Shown here one piece after another: positions 8,347-17,237 of a DNA stretch of 64,000 nucleotides. This DNA comes from Deltaproteobacteria bacterium (GTDB lineage: Bacteria; Desulfobacterota_D; UBA1144; Nemesobacterales; UBA2774): NCBI GenBank assembly GCA_029262275.1, contig JAJCZS010000029.1:206514-270513 (forward strand), written 5' to 3'. The notes beneath the pieces were generated by a model that searched no databases, had not been told where the DNA came from, and saw only the letters and a list, made by a program, of their open reading frames with translations. The first letter of the stretch is position 1, and each line of letters opens with the position of its first letter. Both the position numbers and the translations under genes were made by a program.

Positions 8347-8980
8347 TGGAGCTTGCGCCAAAAGTCCTCCACCTGCTCCACCACCACCTACGGACCCTCA
8401 GGTGCAAAAATGCTTACCTGCTGATTTCTCAGCTACAACAACATATACGTATCACACACTTGAACTGGGACAAACATTATATAGAGTATCCAAAATGTAT
8501 AATACCACCGTTAATGATCTAATAGAGCTAAACGGTATAGAAGATCATACGGATATTGATGTTGGAACAAGGCTCAGAATTCCAGGAACAGTAGTAAGTG
8601 GATCGGGATTAATATGGCCAGTTTCCGGGAAAATATCCTCTCCCTACGGACCCAGATGGGGAAGAATGCATGATGGTATAGATATCCCAGCTCCAAGAGG
8701 CACACCCATACGGGCTGCTGCAAATGGCTTAATTATTGCCAGCTCACCAAATCTCAAAGGATATGGTGGATATGGAAAAGTAGTCATAATTGATCATGGC
8801 AAAGGTATAAGAACACTATATGCACATAACAGCAAAAACAGAGTTAGATCAGGGAGTTGCATCAGATCGGGTGAAATAATAGGCGAAGTGGGTTCTACAG
8901 GAAAATCAACAGGAAATCATCTTCATTTTGAAGTTAGAAAAAACGGAAGACCTGTAAATCCGCTAAATTACTTGCCATAA
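8264..8980 (+). CDS. LysM-M23 peptidoglycan endopeptidase/activator lipoprotein (NlpD-like)
   Basis: The 238-residue product has a basic leader and hydrophobic core ending in the lipobox LSGAC (Cys31), a Pro-rich linker, a LysM domain (about 62-110, ending RLRIPG) and a C-terminal M23 domain. Zinc-ligand motifs are intact: HDGIDI (H-x-x-x-D) and HLHFE, so hydrolase activity is plausible, unlike the degenerate NlpD of enterobacteria. It probably sits at the outer membrane and trims or activates trimming of peptidoglycan cross-links. The only in-frame ATG that includes a signal peptide is 8264, inside the preceding gene, so nearly the whole signal peptide is encoded in the alternative frame of that gene. 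Confidence 0.88.
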   Translation: MYHQTLKKLKLQNRQLNWLLGLLVLILSGACAKSPPPAPPPPTDPQVQKCLPADFSATTTYTYHTLELGQTLYRVSKMYNTTVNDLIELNGIEDHTDIDVGTRLRIPGTVVSGSGLIWPVSGKISSPYGPRWGRMHDGIDIPAPRGTPIRAAANGLIIASSPNLKGYGGYGKVVIIDHGKGIRTLYAHNSKNRVRSGSCIRSGEIIGEVGSTGKSTGNHLHFEVRKNGRPVNPLNYLP

Positions 8981-9001
8981 ATACAAAAAGGAGAATACAG
9001 A

Positions 9002-9523
9002 ATGGAAGATATTAAACAGCATATCAGAGACATCCCGGGATTCCCGAAAGAGGGGATTGTTTTTCATGACATAACCCCACTATTACAAAATGCAAAAGCT
9101 TTTGAAGCTGCCGTAGATCAAATGGCTGATCTTTTGAAAGGGAAGGAAATAGACTACTTAGTTGGCATAGAAGCCAGAGGTTTTATATTCGCCTCAGCCC
9201 TTGCTATGAAGCTTGGGTGCGGGCTTGTAGTGGTAAGAAAACCAGGAAAGCTGCCATATGTAACAATAAATGCATCTTATGACTTGGAATACGGCTCTGA
9301 CACTCTTGAAGTGCACAGAGACGCGATCCACGAGGGCAGTAAGGTTGTAATTATTGATGATCTACTTGCAACAGGTGGCACTGCAGCAGCCACTGGTGAT
9401 CTTATAGAACAGCTAGGTGGAGAAGTACTTGGTTACTGTTTTCTAGTAGAGCTTACCGCACTTGGAGGAGACAAAAAACTGGAGCCACATCCGGTTTGGT
9501 CAGTTGTAAAATACTCAGAATGA
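9002..9523 (+). CDS. apt: Adenine phosphoribosyltransferase
   Basis: The ATG is preceded by AAGGAGA at proper spacing. The 173-residue length is standard. Typical Apt sequences are IRDIPGFPKEGIVFHDITPL at the N-terminus, GIEARGFIFA, and VVIIDDLLATGGTAAA, the PRPP-binding loop. The enzyme salvages adenine with PRPP to AMP in the cytosol. Its TGA stop overlaps the ATG of the lipid-kinase-like gene (ATGA at 9520-9523), so they are translationally coupled. Confidence 0.97.
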   Translation: MEDIKQHIRDIPGFPKEGIVFHDITPLLQNAKAFEAAVDQMADLLKGKEIDYLVGIEARGFIFASALAMKLGCGLVVVRKPGKLPYVTINASYDLEYGSDTLEVHRDAIHEGSKVVIIDDLLATGGTAAATGDLIEQLGGEVLGYCFLVELTALGGDKKLEPHPVWSVVKYSE

Positions 9524-10494
9524 CATCAATTGGAATCATTCTAAATCCTCTAGCTAGGATTAATAAGAAAAAAACCGCCGATATCACCCGTGAGTTAAAA
9601 GATATCTTCGGCTCTAAGGCACTGCTATGTCCAACCACTGATAAAGAAGAAATTCCTCAGGTAATTAAAGACTTTCACAAAGAAGGGATTAAATACCTAC
9701 TCATCAGTGGTGGAGATGGAACTATCTGTAGTGTGCTTAGCTGGTATATAAACCTATTTGGAGAGGAGAAGCTACCTGTAATAGTTCCTCTTATGGGTGG
9801 GACTATAAACATGATAGGATCTGACGTAGGTCTTAGGAAAAGCCAGCTTTCGGTGTGCAAAGACTTAAATGAATTGATTAGTAACAACAAAAAAATCCCT
9901 GTAACTGAAAGAGGACTCCTAAGAGTTGAAGACACACATTTGGGACAGCCTACTTTTGGATTTACATGGATTGACGGGCTTCTATATAAATTCATGCTCG
10001 ACTACTACACCAAAGGAGCGGGAGTACAGGTTGCATCAATGCTGGCAATCAAAACTGTCTTGATGTCAATCGCTGATTCTGAAAATGGAATATTTAAACA
10101 AGTGGACTCAGTTGTGGATATTGACGGAAAAGAACTGCCGAGTAAAGATCATATCTTTTTAGTTTCATCCTACCTAAAAAGGTTTGTATTTGGATTTAAT
10201 ATTTTTCATGATAAGCCTGAGCCCGGAGTCTCATTCAGTACAGTATTAATGAGAGAGCCTTATTTGAGAAAGTCAAAACATAAAATCCCACTTGGCCTAT
10301 ATAAAGGACTTGAGTCAGATGACTCGGGAGATTTTATAAATCAATCAGTAAAAAACTTGCGCATACAAAGAAATAAAGGCTATATAATTGATGGTGAGAT
10401 ATATGAGCATGATAAGGAGACAGAGATCACTATCAGCTCGGGACCCAAAATAAATATATACTCTCCCCATGGGGAAAAAGAACTATTAATATAG
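9520..10494 (+). CDS. Diacylglycerol kinase-family lipid kinase
   Basis: The start at 9520 (MTSIGIILNPLARINKKK) is chosen over an upstream TTG because it forms an ATGA overlap with apt and begins directly at the first family strand. The ATP-loop ISGGDGTICSVL is the GGDGT motif of DAGK catalytic domains, preceded by the IILNP(L/F) strand. The C-terminal half is beta-rich, ending in GYIIDGEIYEH, the D-G-E motif of the YegS/DgkB fold. It probably phosphorylates a lipid such as diacylglycerol at the inner membrane; the exact substrate is unknown. It differs from common DgkB in its central region. Confidence 0.85.
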   Translation: MTSIGIILNPLARINKKKTADITRELKDIFGSKALLCPTTDKEEIPQVIKDFHKEGIKYLLISGGDGTICSVLSWYINLFGEEKLPVIVPLMGGTINMIGSDVGLRKSQLSVCKDLNELISNNKKIPVTERGLLRVEDTHLGQPTFGFTWIDGLLYKFMLDYYTKGAGVQVASMLAIKTVLMSIADSENGIFKQVDSVVDIDGKELPSKDHIFLVSSYLKRFVFGFNIFHDKPEPGVSFSTVLMREPYLRKSKHKIPLGLYKGLESDDSGDFINQSVKNLRIQRNKGYIIDGEIYEHDKETEITISSGPKINIYSPHGEKELLI

Positions 10495-10503
10495 GAAATT
10501 TAA

Positions 10504-11598
10504 ATGGCAGAGATAAGAGTAAATCTAAAGAAAACAGAAGATAAGTCCTACAATATAATCATTGAAGAGGGAGTATTAAAAAAAATTCCAGAGAAGTTAA
10601 AAGAAGCTGGACTTGGTCATAAATTTGCCATCATCACAGATTCAACAGTAAAAACCCTATATGCTGAGGATTTATCAGAAGCAATTACAAAAACAGATAT
10701 AGACAATAAGATAATCTCCTTTCCTGCGGGTGAAGAAAATAAGAGTAGAGAGGTAAAGGCCTGGATAGAAGATCAAATGCTCGAGGATAAATTTGGTCGG
10801 GACTCCGCAGTAATCGCTCTTGGTGGAGGAGTCGTGGGTGACATAGCAGGTTATGTAGCTGCAAGCTACACGCGTGGGCTTCCTTATGTGCAGATACCAA
10901 CAACATTGGTCGCATGTGTTGACAGCTCTATAGGCGGAAAAACTGCTGTTGATACCCCTCATGGAAAGAACTTAATAGGAGCGTTTTATCAACCCTGGGC
11001 TGTTTTTATAGATGTAAACACACTTTTAACACTTAACAAGAAGGAAATACAAGAAGGGCTAGCTGAGGTAATAAAGTATGGTGTTATAAAAGATGCTGAA
11101 CTTTTCTCGTTTTTAGAAGAAAAAATGGACCTTGTTTTTTCCTACGACAAAGCGGCTCTCACTTATATTATCAAAACCGGATGTGAGATAAAGGGTCATG
11201 TTGTAGAGAATGATGAGAGGGAATCAAACCTCAGAAAAATTTTAAATTTTGGACATACTGTCGGACACGCAGTTGAGAACCTATCTAACTATAAGATTTC
11301 TCATGGGCAAGCTATATCAATAGGAATGGTTGCAGAGGGAAAGCTGGCTGTAGAGATGGGGATATGGAATGAAACTGAGCTCATACAAATGACCAAACTA
11401 ATAGAGAAGGCTGGACTTCCAACTGATATACCCGATTATATGAAAGTAGATCAGATCATAGACGCCATGGTACTGGACAAAAAATCCAGAGGAGGTCATA
11501 TTGAGATGGTACTACCAAATAGAATTGGCGATATGGCCACTATAGATAGAGGCTACGGAATTAAAATAGAAGAAGCAGTGATAAAAAAAGTAATTTAA
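10504..11598 (+). CDS. aroB: 3-dehydroquinate synthase
   Basis: The 364-residue product is full length. Recognised segments are ALGGGVVGDIAGYVAASYTR (NAD-binding Gly-rich region), PTTLVACVDSSIGGKTAVD and NLIGAFYQP with substrate contacts, EGLAEVIKYGVI, and the zinc ligands in ILNFGHTVGHAVE and ISHGQAISIGM. The enzyme converts DAHP to 3-dehydroquinate, the second step of the shikimate pathway. It starts 9 bases after the lipid kinase and runs into trmB, in a housekeeping operon. Confidence 0.97.
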   Translation: MAEIRVNLKKTEDKSYNIIIEEGVLKKIPEKLKEAGLGHKFAIITDSTVKTLYAEDLSEAITKTDIDNKIISFPAGEENKSREVKAWIEDQMLEDKFGRDSAVIALGGGVVGDIAGYVAASYTRGLPYVQIPTTLVACVDSSIGGKTAVDTPHGKNLIGAFYQPWAVFIDVNTLLTLNKKEIQEGLAEVIKYGVIKDAELFSFLEEKMDLVFSYDKAALTYIIKTGCEIKGHVVENDERESNLRKILNFGHTVGHAVENLSNYKISHGQAISIGMVAEGKLAVEMGIWNETELIQMTKLIEKAGLPTDIPDYMKVDQIIDAMVLDKKSRGGHIEMVLPNRIGDMATIDRGYGIKIEEAVIKKVI

Positions 11599-11616
11599 TC
11601 CCCCTAAATATTTAAA

Positions 11617-12246
11617 ATGCAACAAAAGATGATTAGAGAAAACTCGAGCAAAACTGGGCTTGATATTTCAGAGGGTCACATACCCCTTGATCTACCCCAA
11701 ATTTTTGGAAACCACAGTGACTTTGTGCTGGAAATTGGTTTTGGAGATGGCGACTTCCTAATTGAAATGACTGAGCGTCATACGGAGAAGAATTTTCTAG
11801 GCATAGAGATTAAGACTAAAAGATTCAACATAGCTGTAAAAAAATCCAAAAATACTCAGAGTGAAAATATTAAATTTCTTCATATGAATGCAAATATTGC
11901 TGTTGAAGAGATATTTCCTGAAGATGTTTTCTCGTTAGTATATATTAATTTTCCAGACCCCTGGCCCAAGGACAAACACCACAAACATAGAATTATAAAT
12001 ACAGACTTCTTGGCAAAACTCTCAAAAATCATGAAGAAAGACGGAGTGTTAGAGCTCGCAAGCGATCACAAGGATTATATAGAACACTCATTTGATGTTT
12101 TTAATAAAGTCTCTTTTTTCAAATCCCAATATCCGGCCCCCGGATACTTACAGAATATTCCAAACCGCCCCTACACTAAATACGAAAAAGAATTTAGAGC
12201 AGAAGGAAAAGAAATATTCTATTTAATGTTTGCAAACAACAAATGA
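11617..12246 (+). CDS. trmB: tRNA (guanine-N7-)-methyltransferase
   Basis: The 209-residue class I SAM methyltransferase has LEIGFGDGDFLIEM (SAM-binding motif I), FLGIEIKTKR, and the TrmB signature YINFPDPWPKDKHHKHRI. The late RPYTKYEKEFRAEGKEIFYL segment is also diagnostic. It forms m7G46 in the variable loop of tRNAs. It is 18 bases downstream of aroB. Confidence 0.96.
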   Translation: MQQKMIRENSSKTGLDISEGHIPLDLPQIFGNHSDFVLEIGFGDGDFLIEMTERHTEKNFLGIEIKTKRFNIAVKKSKNTQSENIKFLHMNANIAVEEIFPEDVFSLVYINFPDPWPKDKHHKHRIINTDFLAKLSKIMKKDGVLELASDHKDYIEHSFDVFNKVSFFKSQYPAPGYLQNIPNRPYTKYEKEFRAEGKEIFYLMFANNK

Positions 12247-12314
12247 ATATTGTCAGGTAAAATAAATGCTTATAGTCAGTTAGGATGTAGAATTACTAAT
12301 TAAAGGAGGAAATA

Positions 12315-12599
12315 ATGAGAAACGCAATTCTAGCTATAGCAATAATTTTAATAGGTTTCAATGTAACCAGCTGTGCAGGTGGTAGCGGCGGCGGACCAGG
12401 TTATTTATTTCAGCTTATATTCATTGTTGTTCCTTTAGTTGGTTTAGGCATACTGCTCTTAAAGAGAACAGAAAGCGCTAATGATTCTCTTTATATTCTT
12501 GAAGGACAAATCAAGAGACTATCTGCAAAAATTGACGCTATTGAGGAAAAGCTGTCAGACTCAAAACCTAAAACGACAAAGAGGACACCTAAAAAGTAG
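12315..12599 (+). CDS. Small lipoprotein with one membrane helix and coiled coil
   Basis: AAAGGAGG precedes the ATG. The leader ends in the lipobox NVTSC (Cys20), followed by a Gly-rich spacer GGSGGGPG, a hydrophobic helix (about 33-50), a short heptad-like helix (ILEGQIKRLSAKIDAIEEKL) and a basic tail. The product is 94 residues. No family is recognised. It could tether the outer or inner membrane to another component, but this is only suggested by the layout. Confidence 0.7.
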   Translation: MRNAILAIAIILIGFNVTSCAGGSGGGPGYLFQLIFIVVPLVGLGILLLKRTESANDSLYILEGQIKRLSAKIDAIEEKLSDSKPKTTKRTPKK

Positions 12600-12621
12600 C
12601 TTTTTTTTAATAAAATTTAAT

Positions 12622-12670
12622 GAGCATACGGGGTCCATATTACCAATAAACCTCGTATGCTCTTATTTTT
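12622..12670. terminator. Convergent bidirectional terminator hairpin
   Basis: A 12-bp stem (12622-12633 with 12651-12662, one G-T pair, 17-nt loop) is followed on the plus strand by TTATTTTT. It serves the plus-strand small lipoprotein. On the minus strand it also covers the last codons of the facing gene and is followed by an AT-rich run. Confidence 0.65.
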
Positions 12671-13074
12671 ACTGTTTTTTCATTATCGCTAATTACGATA
12701 TTTATCACCTCAGACTCATCACTATTCAATGCTGAGTATTCTCCTTCAACAATTTGTTTTTCTTGGATAACAAACCCCTGTTTGTTGAGTTCATTTGATA
12801 GAGTTGTATGAACTGCATCATAGTCCAAACGTGTTTCATAAGTCACACCGTTGTAACCAGGATGAACATCAATTGGAATACTGTAATATTTTGGATCCGA
12901 GACAGAATCAATAATTGGGAAGTCTCTTATCGTTTTAGGAATATAAATGTAATAGCTTAAAGAGCCTTTCTTAATATCATACTGGGTTTCAAATAACGTT
13001 GAGCAAGTGTAAAAAGTTACACCAGTCATTACTATCACAAAAAGAATTAATACTATAGTGACCAGTTTTCTCAT
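12640..13074 (-). CDS. Membrane-anchored or exported protein of unknown function
   Basis: The 144-residue product has an N-terminal hydrophobic helix (LVTIVLILFVIVMTGVTFY) followed by a Cys; the sequence around it (YTCS) is a poor lipobox, so an uncleaved anchor is equally likely. The rest is a small alpha-beta domain, with a strand-rich end (EVINIVISDNEKTVKIRAYE). No family is recognised. Its 3' end lies inside the loop and stem of the convergent terminator. Confidence 0.65.
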   Translation of the reverse strand: MRKLVTIVLILFVIVMTGVTFYTCSTLFETQYDIKKGSLSYYIYIPKTIRDFPIIDSVSDPKYYSIPIDVHPGYNGVTYETRLDYDAVHTTLSNELNKQGFVIQEKQIVEGEYSALNSDESEVINIVISDNEKTVKIRAYEVYW

Positions 13075-13090
13075 AAGAACAAAGTGATTA

Positions 13091-13633
13091 CTATTTATTT
13101 TCGTACAGGCTGTGGTAGTAAAATGCAGCTACAACAAGGCTGTGTGTGATTTTTCCTTCAGTTACTAAAGCAGGTATATCAGATAGTAGTTTGGTATAAG
13201 TTTCAATATATTCAGTAGTGTCAAAATTGGTATCTCCAACCTTCTTACAGTTTGTTACTAAAAACATGTGGCATTTATTATTTTGCATAGCTGGATTTGG
13301 ATAAACCTCTCCTATTTTAACCCAGTTCTCTCCTGCATAACCGGTCTCCTCTAAAAGCTCTCTTTTGGCAGTCTCCATTGGTTCTTCTCCCGGATCTACC
13401 ATCCCCCCCGGGATCTCGACAGTAACCGACTCGCTTCCGTGTCTATATTGTTCTATAAGTACAACTTCATCATTCTCCGTAATTGCCACCACATTGATCC
13501 AATCTGGAGCCTCAACAATATAGAAGTCATATTCGCTGGCATTTATTGGAGATACACAGGTGTCAGTTCTCACAGAAAAAATCTTATTTGATAGAATATC
13601 TTCAGATTTAACTATATCCCATTTTTTAATCAT
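13091..13633 (-). CDS. NUDIX hydrolase, ADP-ribose pyrophosphatase-like
   Basis: The 180-residue protein carries a complete Nudix box, GMVDPGEEPMETAKRELLEE followed by TGY, meeting G-x5-E-x7-R-E-U-x-E-E-x-G-U. The upstream segment VVAITENDEVVLIEQYRHG is typical of ADP-sugar pyrophosphatases, which cleave nucleoside-diphosphate sugars with Mg2+. The substrate is inferred only from this subgroup resemblance. AGAGGA precedes the ATG. The gene is 28 bases downstream of the crotonase gene on the same strand. Confidence 0.9.
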   Translation of the reverse strand: MIKKWDIVKSEDILSNKIFSVRTDTCVSPINASEYDFYIVEAPDWINVVAITENDEVVLIEQYRHGSESVTVEIPGGMVDPGEEPMETAKRELLEETGYAGENWVKIGEVYPNPAMQNNKCHMFLVTNCKKVGDTNFDTTEYIETYTKLLSDIPALVTEGKITHSLVVAAFYYHSLYENK

Positions 13634-13661
13634 ATTAGTCCTCTTTAGTAAGTTGAATTTT

Positions 13662-14414
13662 TCAGCCTCTTATTTCAATCTTTGCCAGCTGTTCACGTGT
13701 AGAGTCAGAGTACCAGATATCTACAAACTCTGAAATCGATCTACTCTCATCACTCTCTATTTTTGCTAATGTATCTAATTTAAAAAGCCTCTTAATACTA
13801 GCAAAAGCAGCAAGGTCCTTTTTGGCAAAATCCTCGGCTACTTCTGCTATGGCTTTGTGAAATTGATCTTCGCTGGCAACTCTGTCGATCATACCTAGGG
13901 AATGCGCTTGCTCTGCAGAATGCATTTTGCCCGAGTAGATTATTTGCTCAGTCTTTTTGGTTCCTACGGCATATTTTAGAGTCTCTGTAACACAAGAGAA
14001 CAAGCTTGAACCAAAGGTCATTTCATTTAATGCAATTTTAGGCTTTCCAGAAATCATAACTCTGTAGTCGCAGGCCATTGCTAGAACGCATCCTCCGGCC
14101 ACAGTGTGTCCGTTCAAAGCAGCTATAACAGGCTTTGGGAACATAAATATAGTTTTAACTAACTCTGAGTATCTGAGAACATAACGTTGAAAGGAATCCC
14201 TCGGATATGACATAAACCCCGGCACGTCAAAGCCAAAAGAGAAGAAGCTCTCCTGCCCTGTTAAGACAACAGCACTGACATTATCAGCATCTCGGACATC
14301 CTCGAAAGTTTCTTGTAATTTATCCACTACTGCGTCATTTAGAGCGTTTACTTTTGGTCTATTTAATGTAATAGTAGCTATTTTTTGATTAATTTTAAGC
14401 TTAACAAGGCACAT
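13662..14414 (-). CDS. Enoyl-CoA hydratase/isomerase family protein
   Basis: The 250-residue crotonase-fold protein has the oxyanion-hole regions AVVLTGQESFFSFGFDVPGF and NGHTVAGGCVLAMACDYRV. The usual first catalytic Glu region reads ALNEMTFGSSLF. The Phe-rich FSFGFD in place of the common FSAGAD suggests the delta3,delta2-enoyl-CoA isomerase or an unassigned subgroup rather than a classical hydratase. It acts on a CoA thioester in fatty-acid or related metabolism. A GGAGG run lies right before the ATG. Confidence 0.85.
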   Translation of the reverse strand: MCLVKLKINQKIATITLNRPKVNALNDAVVDKLQETFEDVRDADNVSAVVLTGQESFFSFGFDVPGFMSYPRDSFQRYVLRYSELVKTIFMFPKPVIAALNGHTVAGGCVLAMACDYRVMISGKPKIALNEMTFGSSLFSCVTETLKYAVGTKKTEQIIYSGKMHSAEQAHSLGMIDRVASEDQFHKAIAEVAEDFAKKDLAAFASIKRLFKLDTLAKIESDESRSISEFVDIWYSDSTREQLAKIEIRG

Positions 14415-14546
14415 TCCTCCCTCCCTAAAAACATTTTAAATCATTATCACATCCACTATAGAATTCTGCAAGAAATATCACTATACAAAACCAATAATAC
14501 AGTTAGAATATGACTATTAAATCACCTTAGTATTGGAGGCTCTCAA

Positions 14547-14933
14547 ATGAACAAACTCTTAACAACCACTTTACTATTAGCTTTAACAATAGGGGCTACG
14601 GCATCTATTAGCTTTGCGGAGAATAAGGGTAATGCAGCAGAGGGTAAGACACAGTATGAGAATATATGCGCTGCTTGTCACGGACCAGGAGGTAAAGGCG
14701 ATGGTGTAGCATCTGCAGCACTTGACCCAAAACCAAGAGATCTAAGTGACGCCTCATACGTCTCCACACTAAGCAATGAACATCTCTATAAAGTCATTAA
14801 CGAAGGCGGGGCTGCCGTAGGACTATCCCCAATGATGGCCGCATGGGGCGGAGTTCTCTCTGAACAGCAAACATGGGACGTAATAGCATATATTCATGAG
14901 GATCTATGCAAGTGCGAATATAAGGGTGAATAA
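14547..14933 (+). CDS. Periplasmic monohaem cytochrome c (class I)
   Basis: A GGAGG box precedes the ATG. The signal peptide ends near ISFAEN. One haem site CAACH is followed by GPGGKGDG, and SPMMAAWGGVLSEQQTWDVI contains the likely distal Met ligand. The 128-residue protein resembles small c-type electron carriers. It probably shuttles electrons in the periplasm. It is followed 6 bases later by a tiny lipoprotein gene, so they likely form an operon. Confidence 0.93.
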   Translation: MNKLLTTTLLLALTIGATASISFAENKGNAAEGKTQYENICAACHGPGGKGDGVASAALDPKPRDLSDASYVSTLSNEHLYKVINEGGAAVGLSPMMAAWGGVLSEQQTWDVIAYIHEDLCKCEYKGE

Positions 14934-14939
14934 GAAATT

Positions 14940-15137
14940 ATGATAAAAAACACAAGAAACTATATTAAAATTTTTAGCTTGATGATTATACTGGTAGCAG
15001 TATTCTCAACCGGCTGCTCTTGGCTAAGTCCGGGATCAGTTGAAGATCCTGGAGAAGCTGTTGGTGCACCTACAATGCCTGAGAATATAAGAGAAGGATA
15101 TGAAGAAGGTGCTCAGTACCCAGAAGAAAGCTTTTAA
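14940..15137 (+). CDS. Very small lipoprotein
   Basis: The 65-residue product has a basic start, a hydrophobic core and the lipobox FSTGC (Cys27); only about 39 residues follow. The mature part is acidic and Pro/Glu-rich (EDPGEAVGAPTMPENIREGY) with no fold visible. Tight spacing to the cytochrome c gene suggests an accessory role, possibly membrane tethering, but this is inference. Confidence 0.75.
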   Translation: MIKNTRNYIKIFSLMIILVAVFSTGCSWLSPGSVEDPGEAVGAPTMPENIREGYEEGAQYPEESF

Positions 15138-15242
15138 ACTTGTAAACTTCTAATAAGTACTTTTAATAAGAGTTGTTGTCTTTATTTTTGAACAATTCCA
15201 TCTAAATGTTACAATCTTTGTCTCATTTTTGAAGGTTTTGCT

Positions 15243-15334
15243 GGAGAGGTGACCGAGTGGCCGAAGGTGCTCGCCTGGAAAGCGTGTAGGGGGTTCACGC
15301 TCCCTCGAGGGTTCGAATCCCTCCCTCTCCGCCA
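15243..15334 (+). tRNA. tRNA-Ser (anticodon GGA)
   Basis: A 92-base class II tRNA with encoded CCA. The acceptor stem pairs GGAGAGG (15243-15249) with CCTCTCC (15324-15330). The anticodon loop CTGGAAA places GGA at 15277-15279. A long variable arm (AGGGGGTTCACGCTCCCT) and the T arm GGGTTCGAATCCC follow. One T-T mismatch is present in the anticodon stem. It decodes UCC and UCU. Confidence 0.95.
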
Positions 15335-15371
15335 GATTTAAGCGTTAATTTCCAGATTTAAGTGTTAATTT
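15332..15371 (+). repeat. Two 20-bp tandem copies starting at the tRNA-Ser CCA end
   Basis: CCAGATTTAAGCGTTAATTT is repeated at once with one change (C to T). The first copy begins with the CC of the tRNA CCA terminus. It could be a simple slippage duplication or the trace of an integration event at the tRNA end; no integrase is present. Confidence 0.7.
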
Positions 15372-15436
15372 ATAGAGTAAATGCTCGCATATTGTATAAT
15401 ATGTTTTTGAAATCATATTATAGGAAATAAACTTCT

Positions 15437-15541
15437 GGTTAGCCAGGCCCGTACGGCAAGAGATTGTGAAATCCGCCAGGCCTGGAAGGGAGCAACGGTA
15501 GCAAACCCTCGCGCGCGTTGCGGGTACCTGGCTAACTGGTT
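15437..15541 (+). ncRNA. ffs: Signal recognition particle RNA (4.5S/scRNA, small bacterial type)
   Basis: The conserved apical domain GAAATCCGCCAGGCCTGGAA, then GGGAGCAACGGTAGC, is the SRP-RNA hallmark bound by Ffh. The terminal stem pairs GTTAGCCAGG (15438-15447) with CCTGGCTAAC (15527-15536). Being about 100 nt without the Alu domain marks it as the short form usual in Gram-negative bacteria. It lies immediately upstream of dnaX. Confidence 0.96.
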
Positions 15542-15553
15542 TTAAGGTGAGAA

Positions 15554-17233
15554 ATGTCCTACGTAGTTCTGGCTAGAAAGTGGAGACCCAAGACTTTTGA
15601 TGACCTAATAGGTCAGGACTATATAACCCAAACCCTTAAAAACGCAATATCTACCGGCAGAATAGCCCACGCATTCATATTATCAGGACCTAGAGGAGTT
15701 GGAAAAACCTCTACAGCTAGAATAGTAGCCAAAGCTGTAAACTGTATAAATGGTCCCACTCCTGATCCATGCTCGACTTGCTCGTTCTGCACTGAAATAT
15801 CCGAGGGAAAATCTCTTGATGTAATGGAAATAGACGCTGCTTCCCACACCGGAGTAAACGATGTAAGAGAGATTATAGAGAATATCAAATACCTTCCCGC
15901 ATCGGGGAAAAACAAGATATACATTATTGATGAAGCTCATATGCTATCTCAATCAGCATTCAACGCTCTTTTGAAAACTCTAGAAGAGCCCCCTCCTAAT
16001 GTATTGTTTATTCTGGCTACAACAGAAGTGCACAAGATACCTGTAACAATTCTATCTAGGTGTCAAAGATATGACTTTAAAAAAGTATCTGTTGATAAAA
16101 TCAAGGAGCAGCTTGCCTTTATTACAGCAAAAGAAGAAATAGAAATAGATGATGAAACACTATATGTTATAGCTCAGGAAGCTGACGGAAGCCTGCGTGA
16201 TTCGCTGAGCTTAATGGATCAGCTAATCGCAACCTTCGGCAGTAATATCAAGCACGAAGATGCTCTAAATATTCTTGGAATATTAGATCGGCATCTAATC
16301 AAAACCGCCCTTGAAGGCATTGTAAACAAAGATCCCAGATTTTGTATAAATGTATTGAACCAAGCTATAGAAAAGGGAATAAGCCCTAAACGGTTTGCAG
16401 AAGACCTGCTTAGGACGCTGCGGTATGCACTTCTCATTAAAACTTGCGGAAAAGATTTAATAACCGAGCTCTCTGAAGAAGATAAAACATCTATCGACAA
16501 CTTATTAAAGGACGTAAGCACCGAGACACTAGAGTCTTTATTTAATCTTATGCTAGAAGGAACTGAGAATATACAGAGATCCTTTTACCCTCAGATGGCT
16601 CTCGAATTAATACTAATAAAGCTCTCAACTCTAGAAAATATTGTTCCGCTTGAAGACATAATTAAAAAGCTAGACAACTTAAGTAAAAGAGCAGGAACTA
16701 CTGAGAAATCAAGTGGTCGTTTTGATGAACCTACTCACTCTTATAAATCTGCCCCCACTCCTAAACAAGCACCCAAAAAGCTAGAGACCGAAACGACAAC
16801 AAAGATTGAGACAAAAGAAGCTGAGGCTCCGCAAGTCAAGACAAGCCCACCCGGCAGCAAATCAATGGAAGACTTTATTCAATTTGTAAAATCTACAAAG
16901 CCCGTTATTGGGAGAAGGCTAGAGCAGGTTAACAACCTAACTATTGATAGTTCAGTCATACAAATTGTCTGTGAAGCTGATTCAGCACCTCTTGATTACC
17001 TAAAAAGAAAGGAGACACAAATCACACTGAACACTCTAATTAAAGAGTTCTTCAGTGAAGATATGAGATTGCAAATTGAAGAGGTCAAGGGTAAGGCTCC
17101 TGGGAACAATAAAACCAAAGTAGAACAAAAAGCTGAGAAGAAAGAAAAGATAAAAAATGACCCTGTTTTAAAAGAAGCTTTAGATATTTTCGGTGGCAGG
17201 GTTATAAGTATAAAACCTAATAACAAGGAGTAG
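15554..17233 (+). CDS. dnaX: DNA polymerase III subunit gamma/tau
   Basis: The 559-residue clamp-loader ATPase begins MSYVVLARKWRPKTFDDLIG. Walker A is GPRGVGKTSTAR, the zinc module is C-x8-C-x2-C-x2-C type (CINGPTPDPCSTCSFC), Walker B is IYIIDEAHMLS, and sensor 1 follows in FILATTEVHKIP. It loads the beta clamp at the replication fork. The tail after about residue 370 is charged and low in complexity, ending in a small conserved domain. No canonical A-AAA-AAG slip site was found in the tail-coding region. It heads the scRNA-dnaX-ybaB-recR cluster known from many bacteria. Confidence 0.97.
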   Translation: MSYVVLARKWRPKTFDDLIGQDYITQTLKNAISTGRIAHAFILSGPRGVGKTSTARIVAKAVNCINGPTPDPCSTCSFCTEISEGKSLDVMEIDAASHTGVNDVREIIENIKYLPASGKNKIYIIDEAHMLSQSAFNALLKTLEEPPPNVLFILATTEVHKIPVTILSRCQRYDFKKVSVDKIKEQLAFITAKEEIEIDDETLYVIAQEADGSLRDSLSLMDQLIATFGSNIKHEDALNILGILDRHLIKTALEGIVNKDPRFCINVLNQAIEKGISPKRFAEDLLRTLRYALLIKTCGKDLITELSEEDKTSIDNLLKDVSTETLESLFNLMLEGTENIQRSFYPQMALELILIKLSTLENIVPLEDIIKKLDNLSKRAGTTEKSSGRFDEPTHSYKSAPTPKQAPKKLETETTTKIETKEAEAPQVKTSPPGSKSMEDFIQFVKSTKPVIGRRLEQVNNLTIDSSVIQIVCEADSAPLDYLKRKETQITLNTLIKEFFSEDMRLQIEEVKGKAPGNNKTKVEQKAEKKEKIKNDPVLKEALDIFGGRVISIKPNNKE

Positions 17234-17237
17234 CGAT

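Noticed and set aside
16700..17233. Possible gamma/tau frameshift site in dnaX
   Set aside because: The A-runs in the tail-coding region do not form A-AAA-AAG in the right frame and no downstream hairpin or early stop is evident.
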